Shown here piece after piece: positions 16,596-26,080 of a stretch of 64,000 nt of DNA. Numbering within the stretch: position 1 is the first letter of the stretch; each line of letters begins with the position of its first letter. The position numbers were made by a program, and so were the translations under genes. The notes beneath the pieces are model-generated. The model did not search any database. It was given only the letters and a program-made list of their open reading frames with translations, and had not been told where the DNA came from. The DNA is from an uncultured Acetatifactor sp. (GTDB lineage Bacteria; Bacillota; Clostridia; Lachnospirales; Lachnospiraceae), in the NCBI GenBank assembly GCA_910589655.1, contig CAJUTJ010000172.1, positions 1 through 64,000 on the forward strand, given 5' to 3'.

Positions 16596-17015
16596 TTACA
16601 GAGAAATAATAACTTTGTCCTTCAATTCTGCGGGAAGTTCATCCGCATCTTTGGAGATACTCAGAATGAAATTTACATCAAAAGCCTTGCTGAGCCGCTC
16701 TAATTTTTCTATTGTAGCGATAATATCCTGATCCTCCAGATGAGAAATCTTCAAAAAACTGTCAAAATACATCTGCTGTAAATCATGATCCTGAGAGAGG
16801 ATACCGCACACAAAACCTACAAACTCACTGCTGTTCTCAATAAGAAACTGAGATACATCAATCAGACGCACCTTGTTATTAAGCTCGTACATGTGCTTGG
16901 TGCTCTTATCCAGATATACGATATTGCCGGAAATCTCCTTAATCTCGCTGTTCACCCTATCTAATAACTGCTTTGTCTTGCCTTTCCCTTTATTACCTAC
17001 AATCAGCTGAACCAT
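16596..17015 (-). CDS. Small P-loop protein of unknown function
   Basis: A 139-residue protein with a Walker A-like loop at the extreme N-terminus (VGNKGKGKTKQLLD) and a core NIVYLDKSTKHMYEL. Proteins of this type are sometimes labelled twitching motility protein PilT in Clostridia, but there is no Walker B, His box or secretion-ATPase core, so that label is not supported. The C-terminal VNFILSISKDADELP could be a strand of the nucleotide fold. GAGGG precedes the start. It stands between the carboxypeptidase and the HlyD-like gene. Confidence 0.6.
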   Translation of the reverse strand: MVQLIVGNKGKGKTKQLLDRVNSEIKEISGNIVYLDKSTKHMYELNNKVRLIDVSQFLIENSSEFVGFVCGILSQDHDLQQMYFDSFLKISHLEDQDIIATIEKLERLSKAFDVNFILSISKDADELPAELKDKVIISL

Positions 17016-17093
17016 TGGAATACCCTCCTATAGTAATTTTTGCACTACTGCTCGTATTTTTATTATAGTTGATAATGATGTAAAAAACAACTA

Positions 17094-18083
17094 CTATTTA
17101 TTAATCTCGTCCAACAGGTCTATCATTTCCCTGTACAGAGTTTCCGTTTCCGCGGAGCCTAAAATTACCGAGATATAGGGCGCGCCTCCGGAATCTCTGG
17201 CCAGCAGCATGAGACAGTGCCCCGCCGCTTTTGTAGTGCCTGTTTTGCCTCCGACTACATTGACGTTTGCGGGAGACTGGTAATCTCCTTTTATAAACAA
17301 ATTCGTGGTGGACTTGTCAAAGGTTTTCTCTTTTCCGTCCTTGTCAAAATATGTAGTCTGGTATACCGGCATCTGTATGATTTCGTTAAAAGTATCATAT
17401 TTGACTGCCTCATTTAAAATCAGGTACAAGTCATATGCCGTGGTATAGTGCTCCGGATCCGTCAAGCCATGGGGATTGGCAAAATGTGTATTTGTGGCAC
17501 CCAGACGCCTTGCTTCCTGATTCATCATCTCTACGAAATTTTCTACCGTCCCGCCGATATTTTCCGCAATCAGCATGGCCGCGTCATTGGCAGAATAGAC
17601 CAAGAGTATTCTCAACGCCTGATCCAATGTCATAGTATCACCGCTTTTCAGTCCGCAAAGCTGTGCTCCCGCCTCCGTAATGTTGACGGCGGAAGTAGCG
17701 GTGAGCGTCTGATCCAGACTGCCGTGCTGCAATGCCACAAGGGCAGTCATTACCTTGGTGAGACTGGCCGGATACAATGTTTGGTGGACATTCTTGGAGT
17801 ACAGAACATCCCTGTTGTTCAGACCGAACAATAAAGCCGCACTTGCCTGAGACATATCCACGCTCTCGTCATCCACAACATCACCCGCCGCCACACACAG
17901 GTTTGAGGCAAAAGAATTTGCCACGTTCCTGTCCTGTCTGGATATGACGTTAAAGCTGCTGATTTGAGAATCCGGATCATATGCCATATCATATGACATA
18001 TTGCCGCATCCCGTAAGGAAAATCATACAGGCAAGCACCGCGCACAAAGTCGTTTTAATCCTTTTGTTATCTGTACATTTCAC
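17094..18083 (-). CDS. D-alanyl-D-alanine carboxypeptidase (lipoprotein)
   Basis: A 329-residue penicillin-binding protein of the S11 family that trims the terminal D-Ala from peptidoglycan pentapeptides. The three active-site motifs are intact: SLTK (Ser107, Lys110), SAN (164-166) and KTG (280-282). An N-terminal signal with lipobox LTGC (Cys26) predicts a lipid-anchored extracellular enzyme. It is shorter than DacA because the C-terminal beta domain is missing. The start is a GTG overlapping the mgsA stop by 17 bases, so they are coupled. Confidence 0.9.
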   Translation of the reverse strand: MKCTDNKRIKTTLCAVLACMIFLTGCGNMSYDMAYDPDSQISSFNVISRQDRNVANSFASNLCVAAGDVVDDESVDMSQASAALLFGLNNRDVLYSKNVHQTLYPASLTKVMTALVALQHGSLDQTLTATSAVNITEAGAQLCGLKSGDTMTLDQALRILLVYSANDAAMLIAENIGGTVENFVEMMNQEARRLGATNTHFANPHGLTDPEHYTTAYDLYLILNEAVKYDTFNEIIQMPVYQTTYFDKDGKEKTFDKSTTNLFIKGDYQSPANVNVVGGKTGTTKAAGHCLMLLARDSGGAPYISVILGSAETETLYREMIDLLDEINK

Positions 18084-18465
18084 GCCACTCTAAATCTCCT
18101 CTGTCAAGGGACTTTATCAACAGTTCCGCACTGGCCAGATTCGTCGCCAGCGGTATATTATACATATCGCAAAGCTTGATGACATTGTTCACATCCGGCT
18201 CATGAGGCTTCGGCGTCAGGGGATCTCGAAGGAAAATCACCAAATCAATCTGATTATGCTCAATCTGCGCACCGATCTGCTGTTCGCCCCCCAGATGCCC
18301 CGCCAGATATTTGTGAATATTGAGGTTTGTGACCTCCTCTATCAAGCGGCCGGTTGTTCCGGTAGCATATAATTCGTTCTTGCTCAAGATTCCTCTGTAA
18401 GCAATACAGAAATTCTGCATTAATTTCTTTTTGGCATCATGTGCGATCAAAGCGATATTCATCAT
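18067..18465 (-). CDS. mgsA: Methylglyoxal synthase
   Basis: MgsA turns dihydroxyacetone phosphate into methylglyoxal and phosphate, a bypass of lower glycolysis. The 132-residue protein shows IALIAHDAKK at the N-terminus, the phosphate-binding ATGTTGRLIEE, LAGHLGGEQQIGA, and FLRDPLTPKPHEPD with the catalytic Asp region. GAGGG precedes the start. It lies between rodA and the carboxypeptidase, a recurring order in Lachnospiraceae. Confidence 0.95.
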   Translation of the reverse strand: MMNIALIAHDAKKKLMQNFCIAYRGILSKNELYATGTTGRLIEEVTNLNIHKYLAGHLGGEQQIGAQIEHNQIDLVIFLRDPLTPKPHEPDVNNVIKLCDMYNIPLATNLASAELLIKSLDRGDLEWREMYR

Positions 18466-18483
18466 ATAATCACCCTCTTATTC

Positions 18484-19593
18484 CTATTTTGCTCTTTTTA
18501 CCTGCAGCCTCACATTCAGAACAAAGCCCATACCCATAAACAAACTCATCACGGAAGTCAGCCCGTAGCTTACAAAGGGCAGCGGCAGCCCTGTATTTGG
18601 CAGGATAAAGGTAGCCACCCCGATATTGACGAAGCCTTGAAAAGCCACCAAGCCTCCCATTCCCGCCGCAATTATCGTTCCCGCCGTATCCTTCGCCCTT
18701 CTGCTGATGGACACACATTCCAGCGATATTCCCATGAGCAGGACAATGACCACAATACACCCCTTGAAACCAAATTCTTCTCCAATGACTGCAAAGATAA
18801 AATCCGTTTCCGCTTCCGAGAGAAAGTTGCCGTTTTTTACGGAAGTAATCTCGTTATTATTATACCCCTTTCCGTCTAACTGACCTGATGCAATGGCAGT
18901 TACGGAATTCAACTGCTGATATGCCAAGGTGGTGGCATATTCCTGCGGATTGACAAACGAAAGGATACGTCCCCTCTGATATTCCGTCAAAATTTTATTA
19001 TCCGGCTGCAGCGCAATTGATATGACAATAGCAACGGCCGGAATGGCAACGGCCAATACACCGATTACCAGTTTCCAGCTGATACCCCCCGCAAACATTA
19101 CAATACAGAATACAACAATCAATACAATACTGGTAGATAAATCCGGCTGCTCTTTAATCATTATCCATGGAATAAGTACGAGCACAACGGAGATTGTTAT
19201 AATTCTGACAGTATTCAATTTCTCCCTATATTTCATAATAAACTGTGCAAAGAATAAAATCAATAAAATTTTAGCAGTTTCTGACGGTTGAAATCTTAAA
19301 CTTCCTATTTCCAGCCAGCGCTGCGCTCCGCCGGCATCATATCCGTTCAGCATAACAAGCCCTAACAGCCCTATGTTTGCGGCATACATAAGCCAATACA
19401 GTTTTAATATCCACGAATAATTGAAAAAAGATATTATAATCATGGCAACCGCTCCGGCAACCACTCCGGCCAGCTGTCTGGTCTGAAGTGATTTCTGAGC
19501 GCTTCCGATAGCCATAACGCCGATGGATGCCAAAGCAAGTATCATTAATATCAACTTAAAATCATAATCTCTTATCCTGTAGTTTTTAAACAT
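18484..19593 (-). CDS. rodA: SEDS-family peptidoglycan polymerase RodA
   Basis: A 369-residue polytopic glycosyltransferase that builds glycan strands during elongation with PBP2. About ten helices are visible. Family motifs include GAQRWLEIGSLRFQPSE, the loop EQPDLSTSIVL with the catalytic Asp, GEEFGFKG and the C-terminal NIGVATFILPNTGLPLPFVSYG. The start at 19593 follows GAGGA by six bases; a ten-codon extension is rejected. Its cognate PBP2 is encoded in the same region. Confidence 0.93.
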   Translation of the reverse strand: MFKNYRIRDYDFKLILMILALASIGVMAIGSAQKSLQTRQLAGVVAGAVAMIIISFFNYSWILKLYWLMYAANIGLLGLVMLNGYDAGGAQRWLEIGSLRFQPSETAKILLILFFAQFIMKYREKLNTVRIITISVVLVLIPWIMIKEQPDLSTSIVLIVVFCIVMFAGGISWKLVIGVLAVAIPAVAIVISIALQPDNKILTEYQRGRILSFVNPQEYATTLAYQQLNSVTAIASGQLDGKGYNNNEITSVKNGNFLSEAETDFIFAVIGEEFGFKGCIVVIVLLMGISLECVSISRRAKDTAGTIIAAGMGGLVAFQGFVNIGVATFILPNTGLPLPFVSYGLTSVMSLFMGMGFVLNVRLQVKRAK

Positions 19594-19659
19594 ACTATTC
19601 CTCATTCCGAAACGATTTATCACGTAAATTATACGGATTAAATCTCAAATCCGGTTCTT

Positions 19660-19704
19660 TATAGAAAAGGCATATTTGTGGCGCTTCGGCACAAATATGC
19701 CTTT
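19660..19704 (-). terminator. Terminator at the end of the mre-min gene block
   Basis: A perfect 15-bp stem (AAAGGCATATTTGTG and its complement) with a 9-base loop, followed on the minus strand by TTCTAT after the stem's own T-rich end. It lies 50 bases after the minE stop, so rodA probably has a separate promoter. Confidence 0.8.
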
Positions 19705-19754
19705 CACAGTTCAGTCACAAGGCGCACAATCGTACAGCAAAGCCATCTGAAAAA

Positions 19755-20048
19755 TCACTTGACATTCAGCGCCTGTTCCTGCGCCGTTACATCCAGAATG
19801 GGAATATTGGCATATAGTACAGGATGCTTGCCGTTGGCGCCCTTTCCCGTTCTGCTTCCCACTGTGCTGATCTGTATTTCTATATTTTCTGCATCTATTT
19901 TCATGTATTTTGATATCACCTTTGCGATATCGGTCTTGATAAGCTCCATCATTTCCGGCGAGCAGTTGACCCTGTCCGAAATCAACAGTATTTTCAATCT
20001 GTCCTTGGCAACCTGACAGGAGCTTTTTCTGCGAAAGAAATGCCTCAT
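19755..20048 (-). CDS. minE: Cell division topological specificity factor MinE
   Basis: A 97-residue MinE, which displaces MinC from MinD and drives MinD ATP hydrolysis. The N-terminal membrane-targeting stretch MRHFFRRKSS leads into AKDRLKILLISDRVNCSPEMM, the MinD-contact helix region, then DIAKVISKYMKIDAENIEIQIS. The gene starts 14 bases after minD. The presence of MinE indicates a pole-to-pole oscillating Min system, not a DivIVA-anchored one. Confidence 0.94.
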   Translation of the reverse strand: MRHFFRRKSSCQVAKDRLKILLISDRVNCSPEMMELIKTDIAKVISKYMKIDAENIEIQISTVGSRTGKGANGKHPVLYANIPILDVTAQEQALNVK

Positions 20049-20062
20049 TTCACCGCTCCTCC

Positions 20063-20857
20063 CTATGCCTTATGAAATATACCCGTTACCCTTGTCCAAA
20101 AAGAAATCCCTTTCTCAAAATTCATAAAAGGCACTTCCCTGCCTTCCACCCGCAGCACAACATTGGCGTAAGCTTGTCCTGCCGGACTGTCGCTTCCCAC
20201 CAGCGGCTCCCCCTGATTTGTGGAAATAACCACATTTTCGTCATCGGGAACAATGCCGATGAGCGGAATGGCAAGAATATCCACCACATCCTGAGCGGAC
20301 ATCATATCGCCTTTTCTCACCATATCCATTCTGAGTCGGTTGAGGATCAAATCCATCTGCTTAAAGCCGTTTGCTTCCAAAAGCCCTATAATGCGGTCTG
20401 CGTCACGGATTGCAGAAACCTCCGGCGTGGTGACGACCAAAGCTCTGTCCGCTCCGGCAATGGCATTCTGAAAGCCCTGTTCGATTCCCGCCGGACAGTC
20501 CAGAATAATGTACTCAAACTGTTCCTTTAAATGTTCGATAACCTTTACCATCTGTCCCGGAGACACGGCCGATTTATCTCTTGTCTGCGCCGACGGCATG
20601 AGATACAGACCCGGGTGGCGCTTATCGCGGATCAAAGCCTGTTTTACGCGACAGTTTCCCTCCACCACATCCACCAGATTGTACACAATACGATTCTCCA
20701 GTCCCATGACTACATCCAGATTACGCAGGCCGATGTCCGTATCAATCAAACATACTTTTTTACCCAGCTTTGCCAGACCTGTTCCGACGTTTGCCGATGT
20801 GGTGGTCTTTCCCACACCGCCTTTTCCTGAAGTGACGACAATAACTTGACTTTCCAT
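20063..20857 (-). CDS. minD: Septum site-determining ATPase MinD
   Basis: A 264-residue ParA/MinD ATPase that recruits MinC to the membrane. The deviant Walker A is SGKGGVGKTTT at the N-terminus, followed by DTDIGLRNLDVVMGLE and the switch LDCPAGIEQGF. The end (MNFEKGISFWTRVTGIFHKA) can form the amphipathic membrane-targeting helix. GGAGG precedes the start. Confidence 0.95.
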   Translation of the reverse strand: MESQVIVVTSGKGGVGKTTTSANVGTGLAKLGKKVCLIDTDIGLRNLDVVMGLENRIVYNLVDVVEGNCRVKQALIRDKRHPGLYLMPSAQTRDKSAVSPGQMVKVIEHLKEQFEYIILDCPAGIEQGFQNAIAGADRALVVTTPEVSAIRDADRIIGLLEANGFKQMDLILNRLRMDMVRKGDMMSAQDVVDILAIPLIGIVPDDENVVISTNQGEPLVGSDSPAGQAYANVVLRVEGREVPFMNFEKGISFWTRVTGIFHKA

Positions 20858-20941
20858 TTTTCAAATCCTCCATTCTGATTTTGTCGTCCTCCGAATATCC
20901 TTTCTGCATCTTATGGAAAAGTTTTCCCGAAAGACACATTT

Positions 20942-21613
20942 TTAAAAGGAACTCAGCAAATCTTTTGTAAGGGTTTCAAAAGTTATCTTACCGTTTTTTA
21001 CAAACGCGATCTTCGGCTGTACCTTTGGGCGTATGCTCCATTTTGACTGCTTTGTACCTGATTTATATTTGAAATCGCCGATTTTAATTCTTTCCGGCTC
21101 CATTTCAAGCGCTGCTATAAAAGCCCCCTCCAACCCGTTTCCGCCGGCATAGGCTTCGCCGTAGAGGCCTCCCAATATAATAATGTTTTTGGCGCTGAAA
21201 ATAGCGCTCCCGGGATAGACATCCCCCAAAATAATAATGCTGTTCTCGGTTTCTATCACCTCGTTATTTTTCAGGCTGCCTTTAAAGAACTGTCCGTCCT
21301 CTCCGCCGCTCAGCTTCTTCTCCATATGTGCAAGAGCCTTGATGAAATTCTTGTTGATATTTTCGTCCCGGCCCACAATGCAGGCAATGCTTAAGTTACT
21401 GTTCTGATGAATGACGTTCAATATTTCGAGCTCTTCCCCGTTGCTCACCGCTCTCCCCTCGATGGAAAGAGCCATGCACGCCGTACCGAAAAAGCTCCTT
21501 GCCTCTGAAAATTTGTAAGCAAGCTCCTTCAAAATATCCTCAAAGGCAGCTTCCGCATTCAGATGAAGCGCGATGCCCTTGGAAAAGCTTTTGATCAATA
21601 CCATGTCTTTCAT
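20942..21613 (-). CDS. minC: Septum site-determining protein MinC
   Basis: A 223-residue FtsZ inhibitor. The N-terminal half (VLIKSFSKGIALHLNAEAAFEDIL) is the FtsZ-destabilising domain. The C-terminal beta-helix, which binds MinD, has IIILGDVYPGSAIFSAKNIIILGG followed by LYGEAYAG. Order minC-minD-minE is normal. The start is set at the ATG 21613; a GTG three codons upstream is possible. A large palindrome separates it from the PBP2 gene. Confidence 0.92.
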   Translation of the reverse strand: MKDMVLIKSFSKGIALHLNAEAAFEDILKELAYKFSEARSFFGTACMALSIEGRAVSNGEELEILNVIHQNSNLSIACIVGRDENINKNFIKALAHMEKKLSGGEDGQFFKGSLKNNEVIETENSIIILGDVYPGSAIFSAKNIIILGGLYGEAYAGGNGLEGAFIAALEMEPERIKIGDFKYKSGTKQSKWSIRPKVQPKIAFVKNGKITFETLTKDLLSSF

Positions 21614-21706
21614 GCCGCTCACTCAGCCACCCTTTCTTTTCTACTTCTATCCCTTACCATAGTGCAAGGCACCAATACGGTACAAACAATCACCAAACCG
21701 ATGCAA

Positions 21707-21797
21707 GGCCGGAAGAATCGCACCAGCGATTCTTCAAGGCGAAACTTAGAATTTCTTAGCCGGCGTACTATGCCGGCTTAGAAATTCTTTTCGCCTT
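21707..21797. repeat. Large imperfect palindrome plus second hairpin directly after the PBP2 stop
   Basis: A 62-bp inverted repeat (21736-21797): a 9-bp outer stem AAGGCGAAA, a 3-base bulge, then a 17-bp arm with one mismatch around a GTACTAT loop. A second hairpin, GAAGAATCGC with its perfect complement and a 4-base loop, lies at 21712-21735. There is no T-tract after the fold on the minus strand, so it is not a standard terminator. It may stabilise or process the PBP2-minC message. Confidence 0.8.
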
Positions 21798-24683
21798 TTA
21801 CATCTCATTCGTGATTCCGCTGTCGGGAGTGTCCGCGGTACCCGTAATCAAGTCCTCTTCCTCTGCCAGACCGTAATAATATTTGATAATATCTCTGGTG
21901 GTCTGTGCCGCATGATCCGAAGAATATCCGAAAGGGATTCTCGTGGTAATGGCGATTTCCGGCTGTTCGTAGGGCGCATAACATACGAATAACGCATGAT
22001 TAGGTCTTGATTTTGTCTGTTCCGCCGTTCCCGTCTTGCCGGCAGCCTCAACCGCCAAGTCTCCGAAATAAACCTTGTTTTCAACCACCCTGCGCATACC
22101 CGAATGTATGGCGTCCCAGTATTCCTGAGGCAGCTCCACCGTATTCCGGATATCCGGCTCGAATTCTTGAATTAAGTTTCCTTCGGAATCCGTAATTTTA
22201 TCAATCAATGTAAGATTATAACAGGTTCCGCCGTTTGCCACCGTGGTAATATATCTGGCAATTCCCACGGCTGTAAAACTGTTTGTTCCCTGTCCGATAG
22301 CCGAACGAGCAGGGTCAATATCCGATATTTCCGGAGTCGCTTCCGCAATTTCCACACCGGATTTCTCTGTCAGCCCAAACATATCCGCATACCGATACAA
22401 CGTGTTTAAGCCCTCTGACTCATTATAAATTCCCGTTCTGATGGAAAGCTGATATCCCACATTATAAAAATAGTAGTTACAGGAATCCCTGATCGCCGTT
22501 ACCAGAGTTTCATTTCCATGACCGCTCCGGCGCCAGCATCTGGGCGGAGGATCAATTTCCGTGAACGTACCCACGCAATTCACCTGATTATATAAATCAA
22601 TCACCTCTTCCAGCAATCCTGCCGTGGCGGAAACCATCTTAAAAGTGGATCCCGGCGCAGCCTTATACTGTGTGGCAAAATTATACTGAGGATTCGCCTT
22701 GTCAGTGGTCAGCTGCGCGTAATATTCCGCATCAATAAAGTTTGCCATCTTATTATTGTCATAGCCGGGATAAGAAACCATAGCCAGCACGTCTCCGGTA
22801 TTCACATCCGTGATAACAACGGAGGCGTTGCAAGGATCAAGAGCCAGCTGTGCCGGCGTAATGTCCAAATGATTGATACGCGTTGTCATAAACGTGTAGG
22901 CATTGATCCTGCCGGAGTACAGCCCTTCCTCATCATCAATAGGAATATCTATCCGGTTCTGCTCGCAGAGAATCATACAGACATCCCTTCCTGTAATCAC
23001 ATCCGCAAGGAGCATATACTTATAAAACCGTTTCTGAAACTCCGTATTTTTATCAATCATGGATATGATATACTCCAGCAGCTTGTCGTAAATTTCCGCA
23101 GAGTCGGAATATTTGTCGTCAAGCTCCAGCTTGCTGACATCAATCCAGTTTTGGGCAATACAATATTTCAAATATTCATTTATGCTGATTACCTCATCCG
23201 TTGCCCACGCAATCTGTGTGGCATCATTGGAATCCACCGCCTCGCTCATAATCACTCCGCTGCGGTTCAGCAAGGAAACGATATTGCTCTGATAGACTTG
23301 GTATTCCTTGGTCAGTTTATTATAAGGAGTGAGACCCTCCGTCATCTCATAAAGCAATGTGTCATAGACACTCTCCTTATAGACAAGGTACTTCTCATAA
23401 ACTTCCCGCTCCATCTCTCCGGCGTCTTCCGCCGCCATATCCTTGATATCTATTATACTGTTGTTAAACATCGCAAAATAAACGTCATAGATAGGAATCT
23501 TAATGTCGGCAGGCCCTGAGTTTGCGGAGGGAATATACTCTTTTGCGTTAATAATCTTGCTTGACACCAGACCGGCAAGCTTCTGCTCCACAATATTATA
23601 GACGGCCTTTGTCAGCTCCTTGTCAATGGTCAGATAAACATCCTGACCTGCCAGAGCCTCCTGAGTCTCCAATATGGTAATCACCTTTCCCATATTGTCC
23701 ACGACTACCTTCTCATACCCCTTCTGCCCCTGAAGGGTTGTCTCCAAATAATATTCGATTCCGCTTTTTCCGACTACATCATTAATATTGTATGTATCGG
23801 GGCTCCCGCCGGCGGCCGCCACTTCCTCATTCAAAGTCGTTAATTCATCGGAAGATATTTTACCGGTATATCCCAGCACATGGGCAAAATACTTGCTGTC
23901 CACATATTTGCGGATGGTATCCTCCATGATGGTCACTCCCGGCAGCACATCGGAATTTTCCAGAATAACCGCCACCGTCCTTTCGTTGACATTGGCGGCT
24001 ACCGTAGTACCGATATATTTCCTGTAAGAAGTAAGGCTCATGGCATATCGGATAGTTACCATCTTCAGCCAATCTTCCTGAGAATAACCTTCTCCCGGAA
24101 GGAAAGCGCTCTTAGAATCCCCCGGAGTCTCATACTCCCCGATGGCAAATCGCTTCGGGCTGCTGAGATATTCCATCAATTCCTGCGCAGTGGCAGTCCT
24201 CTCGTCATCCTCCAAGTCTCCGATGGTCTGGCGCCCGTAAGCATCTGCCAGAAAACGCATAAGGCTTGTCCCCTCCGCCGTATATTCAAATTCACCGTCT
24301 TCATTGATAAATACTTTAAAGTCGGTAATTACACTGTCACCGTTTTTCTCCACCATCTGGATCAGGCGGAATATGGTCTCGTTTAAATTTTTGTTTTTGT
24401 ATTTATCAGACTCAAAAACATCCTCTATCTTCACGGAATATGCCAGCTCATTATATGCCAGCAATTCCCCGTTGCGGTCGAAAATATTTCCTCTTGTACT
24501 GGTAATATCCCTTGTTTTTTCAATCTGCAAAATAAAGTCATTCAAATATTCCTCCCCATGTACGATTTGCAGATCAAAACAGCGGTATGCCAGCACTCCT
24601 CCCAGAAACAAAATGACCAATGTCAAAATGGTAAGCCTGCTTGTAATTATGCTGATTATCTTTTCTTTAAATTCATCAAACAA
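21798..24683 (-). CDS. mrdA: Penicillin-binding protein 2 (elongation transpeptidase)
   Basis: A class B PBP that cross-links glycan strands made by RodA in the elongation machinery. One N-terminal transmembrane helix is followed by a dimerisation region starting ITSTRGNIFDRNGELLA, and a transpeptidase domain with STFK (about 679-682), SCN (734-736) and KTG (883-885). At about 961 residues it is some 250-300 longer than a typical PBP2. The extra part is an acidic, helix-rich segment at about 386-590, before the STFK motif. TTG at 24683 is preferred: AAGGAGAG lies upstream and the overlap with mreD is short. An ATG at 24725 would add 14 residues but has no ribosome-binding site. Confidence 0.9.
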   Translation of the reverse strand: MFDEFKEKIISIITSRLTILTLVILFLGGVLAYRCFDLQIVHGEEYLNDFILQIEKTRDITSTRGNIFDRNGELLAYNELAYSVKIEDVFESDKYKNKNLNETIFRLIQMVEKNGDSVITDFKVFINEDGEFEYTAEGTSLMRFLADAYGRQTIGDLEDDERTATAQELMEYLSSPKRFAIGEYETPGDSKSAFLPGEGYSQEDWLKMVTIRYAMSLTSYRKYIGTTVAANVNERTVAVILENSDVLPGVTIMEDTIRKYVDSKYFAHVLGYTGKISSDELTTLNEEVAAAGGSPDTYNINDVVGKSGIEYYLETTLQGQKGYEKVVVDNMGKVITILETQEALAGQDVYLTIDKELTKAVYNIVEQKLAGLVSSKIINAKEYIPSANSGPADIKIPIYDVYFAMFNNSIIDIKDMAAEDAGEMEREVYEKYLVYKESVYDTLLYEMTEGLTPYNKLTKEYQVYQSNIVSLLNRSGVIMSEAVDSNDATQIAWATDEVISINEYLKYCIAQNWIDVSKLELDDKYSDSAEIYDKLLEYIISMIDKNTEFQKRFYKYMLLADVITGRDVCMILCEQNRIDIPIDDEEGLYSGRINAYTFMTTRINHLDITPAQLALDPCNASVVITDVNTGDVLAMVSYPGYDNNKMANFIDAEYYAQLTTDKANPQYNFATQYKAAPGSTFKMVSATAGLLEEVIDLYNQVNCVGTFTEIDPPPRCWRRSGHGNETLVTAIRDSCNYYFYNVGYQLSIRTGIYNESEGLNTLYRYADMFGLTEKSGVEIAEATPEISDIDPARSAIGQGTNSFTAVGIARYITTVANGGTCYNLTLIDKITDSEGNLIQEFEPDIRNTVELPQEYWDAIHSGMRRVVENKVYFGDLAVEAAGKTGTAEQTKSRPNHALFVCYAPYEQPEIAITTRIPFGYSSDHAAQTTRDIIKYYYGLAEEEDLITGTADTPDSGITNEM

Positions 24684-25194
24684 ATTTCTGAGCTCTCCTT
24701 TTCTCTCTGGCTTCCAGCTTCTCATTCACAAATAAAATGAAAGGATACAGGAATATGGTAACTACAATGGTATATAGCGCTTCCGGCAATATCACATGTG
24801 TAAAATAATAGACAAACTGAAATTTGCTCCGCAGCAGAAACATCAGGCAATAGCACAATATGCCGTAGGATAAATCACTGGTAATAATTAATGCAATGGG
24901 AAGCTTGATATCTTCCGGATAAAATATCCTGCTGAACTTACCGTTCAGATAGCCTATGTACATCAGTACCAGCGCATAAAAGCCTAAAAAACTTCCGAAA
25001 AAGACATCATTCAGCAACCCGCAGAAAAAGCCGATGATAAGCCCTTCCTTCTCTCCTCTCATAAACCCAAAGGCGGAAGTCAGTATAATCATCAGATTGG
25101 GAATGATCCCGGCAAATGCCAGACTGCCGAACACGCTGCACTGCAATATGAAACAGCATAATACAAATAGTACTACAATCACTTTTCTGAGCAT
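24676..25194 (-). CDS. mreD: Rod shape-determining protein MreD
   Basis: A 172-residue membrane protein with five to six predicted helices, a structural part of the elongasome. Typical text is FAGIIPNLMIILTSAFGFMRG followed by GLIIGFFCGLLNDVFFG. GGAGG lies four bases upstream of the ATG. It lies between mreC and the PBP2 gene and overlaps the latter's start. Confidence 0.9.
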   Translation of the reverse strand: MLRKVIVVLFVLCCFILQCSVFGSLAFAGIIPNLMIILTSAFGFMRGEKEGLIIGFFCGLLNDVFFGSFLGFYALVLMYIGYLNGKFSRIFYPEDIKLPIALIITSDLSYGILCYCLMFLLRSKFQFVYYFTHVILPEALYTIVVTIFLYPFILFVNEKLEAREKRRAQKFV

Positions 25195-25207
25195 ATGACC
25201 TCCGGCT

Positions 25208-26080
25208 CTATTCTTCTTCCACTATCTGTTTCAAATCTGTAATAACCAACACTTCGCTGAGATGTTCAAAATCCACCGCCGGCGTAATCAGACCGGATTT
25301 GGTCAGATTATTGTTGTCCTTATTGATGGTATTGATATATCCGATCAATATATTGGGCAGAAATTTATCGCTGATATCGGAAGTAACCACTTTATCTCCC
25401 TCCACCACTCTGTTATGGCTGTCCACCAGCTGGCTGAAGGTGATACAGTTGTCCGCCATCAGTTTCAGATCTCCCGCTACCATCAGATTATCCTCTGTGG
25501 AAAGCGTCATTCCGCTGACATTGCTGTTATCGCAGATAATGGAGGTGACCCTTGCCCAGTTGGGTCCTACGGAAGTAATCCTGCCCACCAGTCCGCCGCC
25601 TGCGATCACATTCATATCCACCGCAAGCCCGTCTTCCGTTCCTTTGTCAATAATAAAGGAAGAATACCAGTTTCCGGAATCCCTGCCGATAATTCTGGCG
25701 CCTACCTTCTGGTATTCGCCGTACTGTTCATCCAGAGCCACCAGCTCTCTCATTCTGTTTAATTCGTATTTATCCTGCTGAAGCAAAGTGTTTTCCTCTG
25801 TCAGGGCGGCTATTTCCTCGCGCAGACGGGCATTTTCGTCCAGCAGAGTACGAATCTGCACCAACTCTTCGGAACGGCTGGAAAGCCATCCTCCCACTTT
25901 ACTGATCCCTTGCTGGAAAGGGACAATTATATATCCTGCCACCGTGTTCAGCGGGCGGTTGAACACATCCGTGCCAAACGTAACCAGCATCATTCCCGTA
26001 CACAGTATTGTTAAAATTAAAAGGAGATATTTACTCGGCAAAGTAAATCTCTCCCCTTTTCTTTTTATGATCGGGCTCAT
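25208..26080 (-). CDS. mreC: Rod shape-determining protein MreC
   Basis: A 290-residue protein with an N-terminal transmembrane helix, a coiled coil (about 70-105, RSEELVQIRTLLDENARLREE) and the two beta-barrel domains that bind PBP2. Family text includes ARIIGRDSGNWYSSFIIDKG, GGGLVGRITSVGPNWARV and the late ILIGYINTI. The start overlaps the mreB stop as ATGA. Confidence 0.93.
   Translation of the reverse strand: MSPIIKRKGERFTLPSKYLLLILTILCTGMMLVTFGTDVFNRPLNTVAGYIIVPFQQGISKVGGWLSSRSEELVQIRTLLDENARLREEIAALTEENTLLQQDKYELNRMRELVALDEQYGEYQKVGARIIGRDSGNWYSSFIIDKGTEDGLAVDMNVIAGGGLVGRITSVGPNWARVTSIICDNSNVSGMTLSTEDNLMVAGDLKLMADNCITFSQLVDSHNRVVEGDKVVTSDISDKFLPNILIGYINTINKDNNNLTKSGLITPAVDFEHLSEVLVITDLKQIVEEE

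Noticed and set aside
16596..17015. PilT twitching-motility ATPase
   Set aside because: Only a Walker A-like loop is present; the secretion-ATPase core motifs are absent.
22869..23519. 216-codon plus-strand open frame opposite the PBP2 gene
   Set aside because: Antisense to the PBP2 insertion region. The insertion has normal codon use on the minus strand, so the plus frame is incidental.
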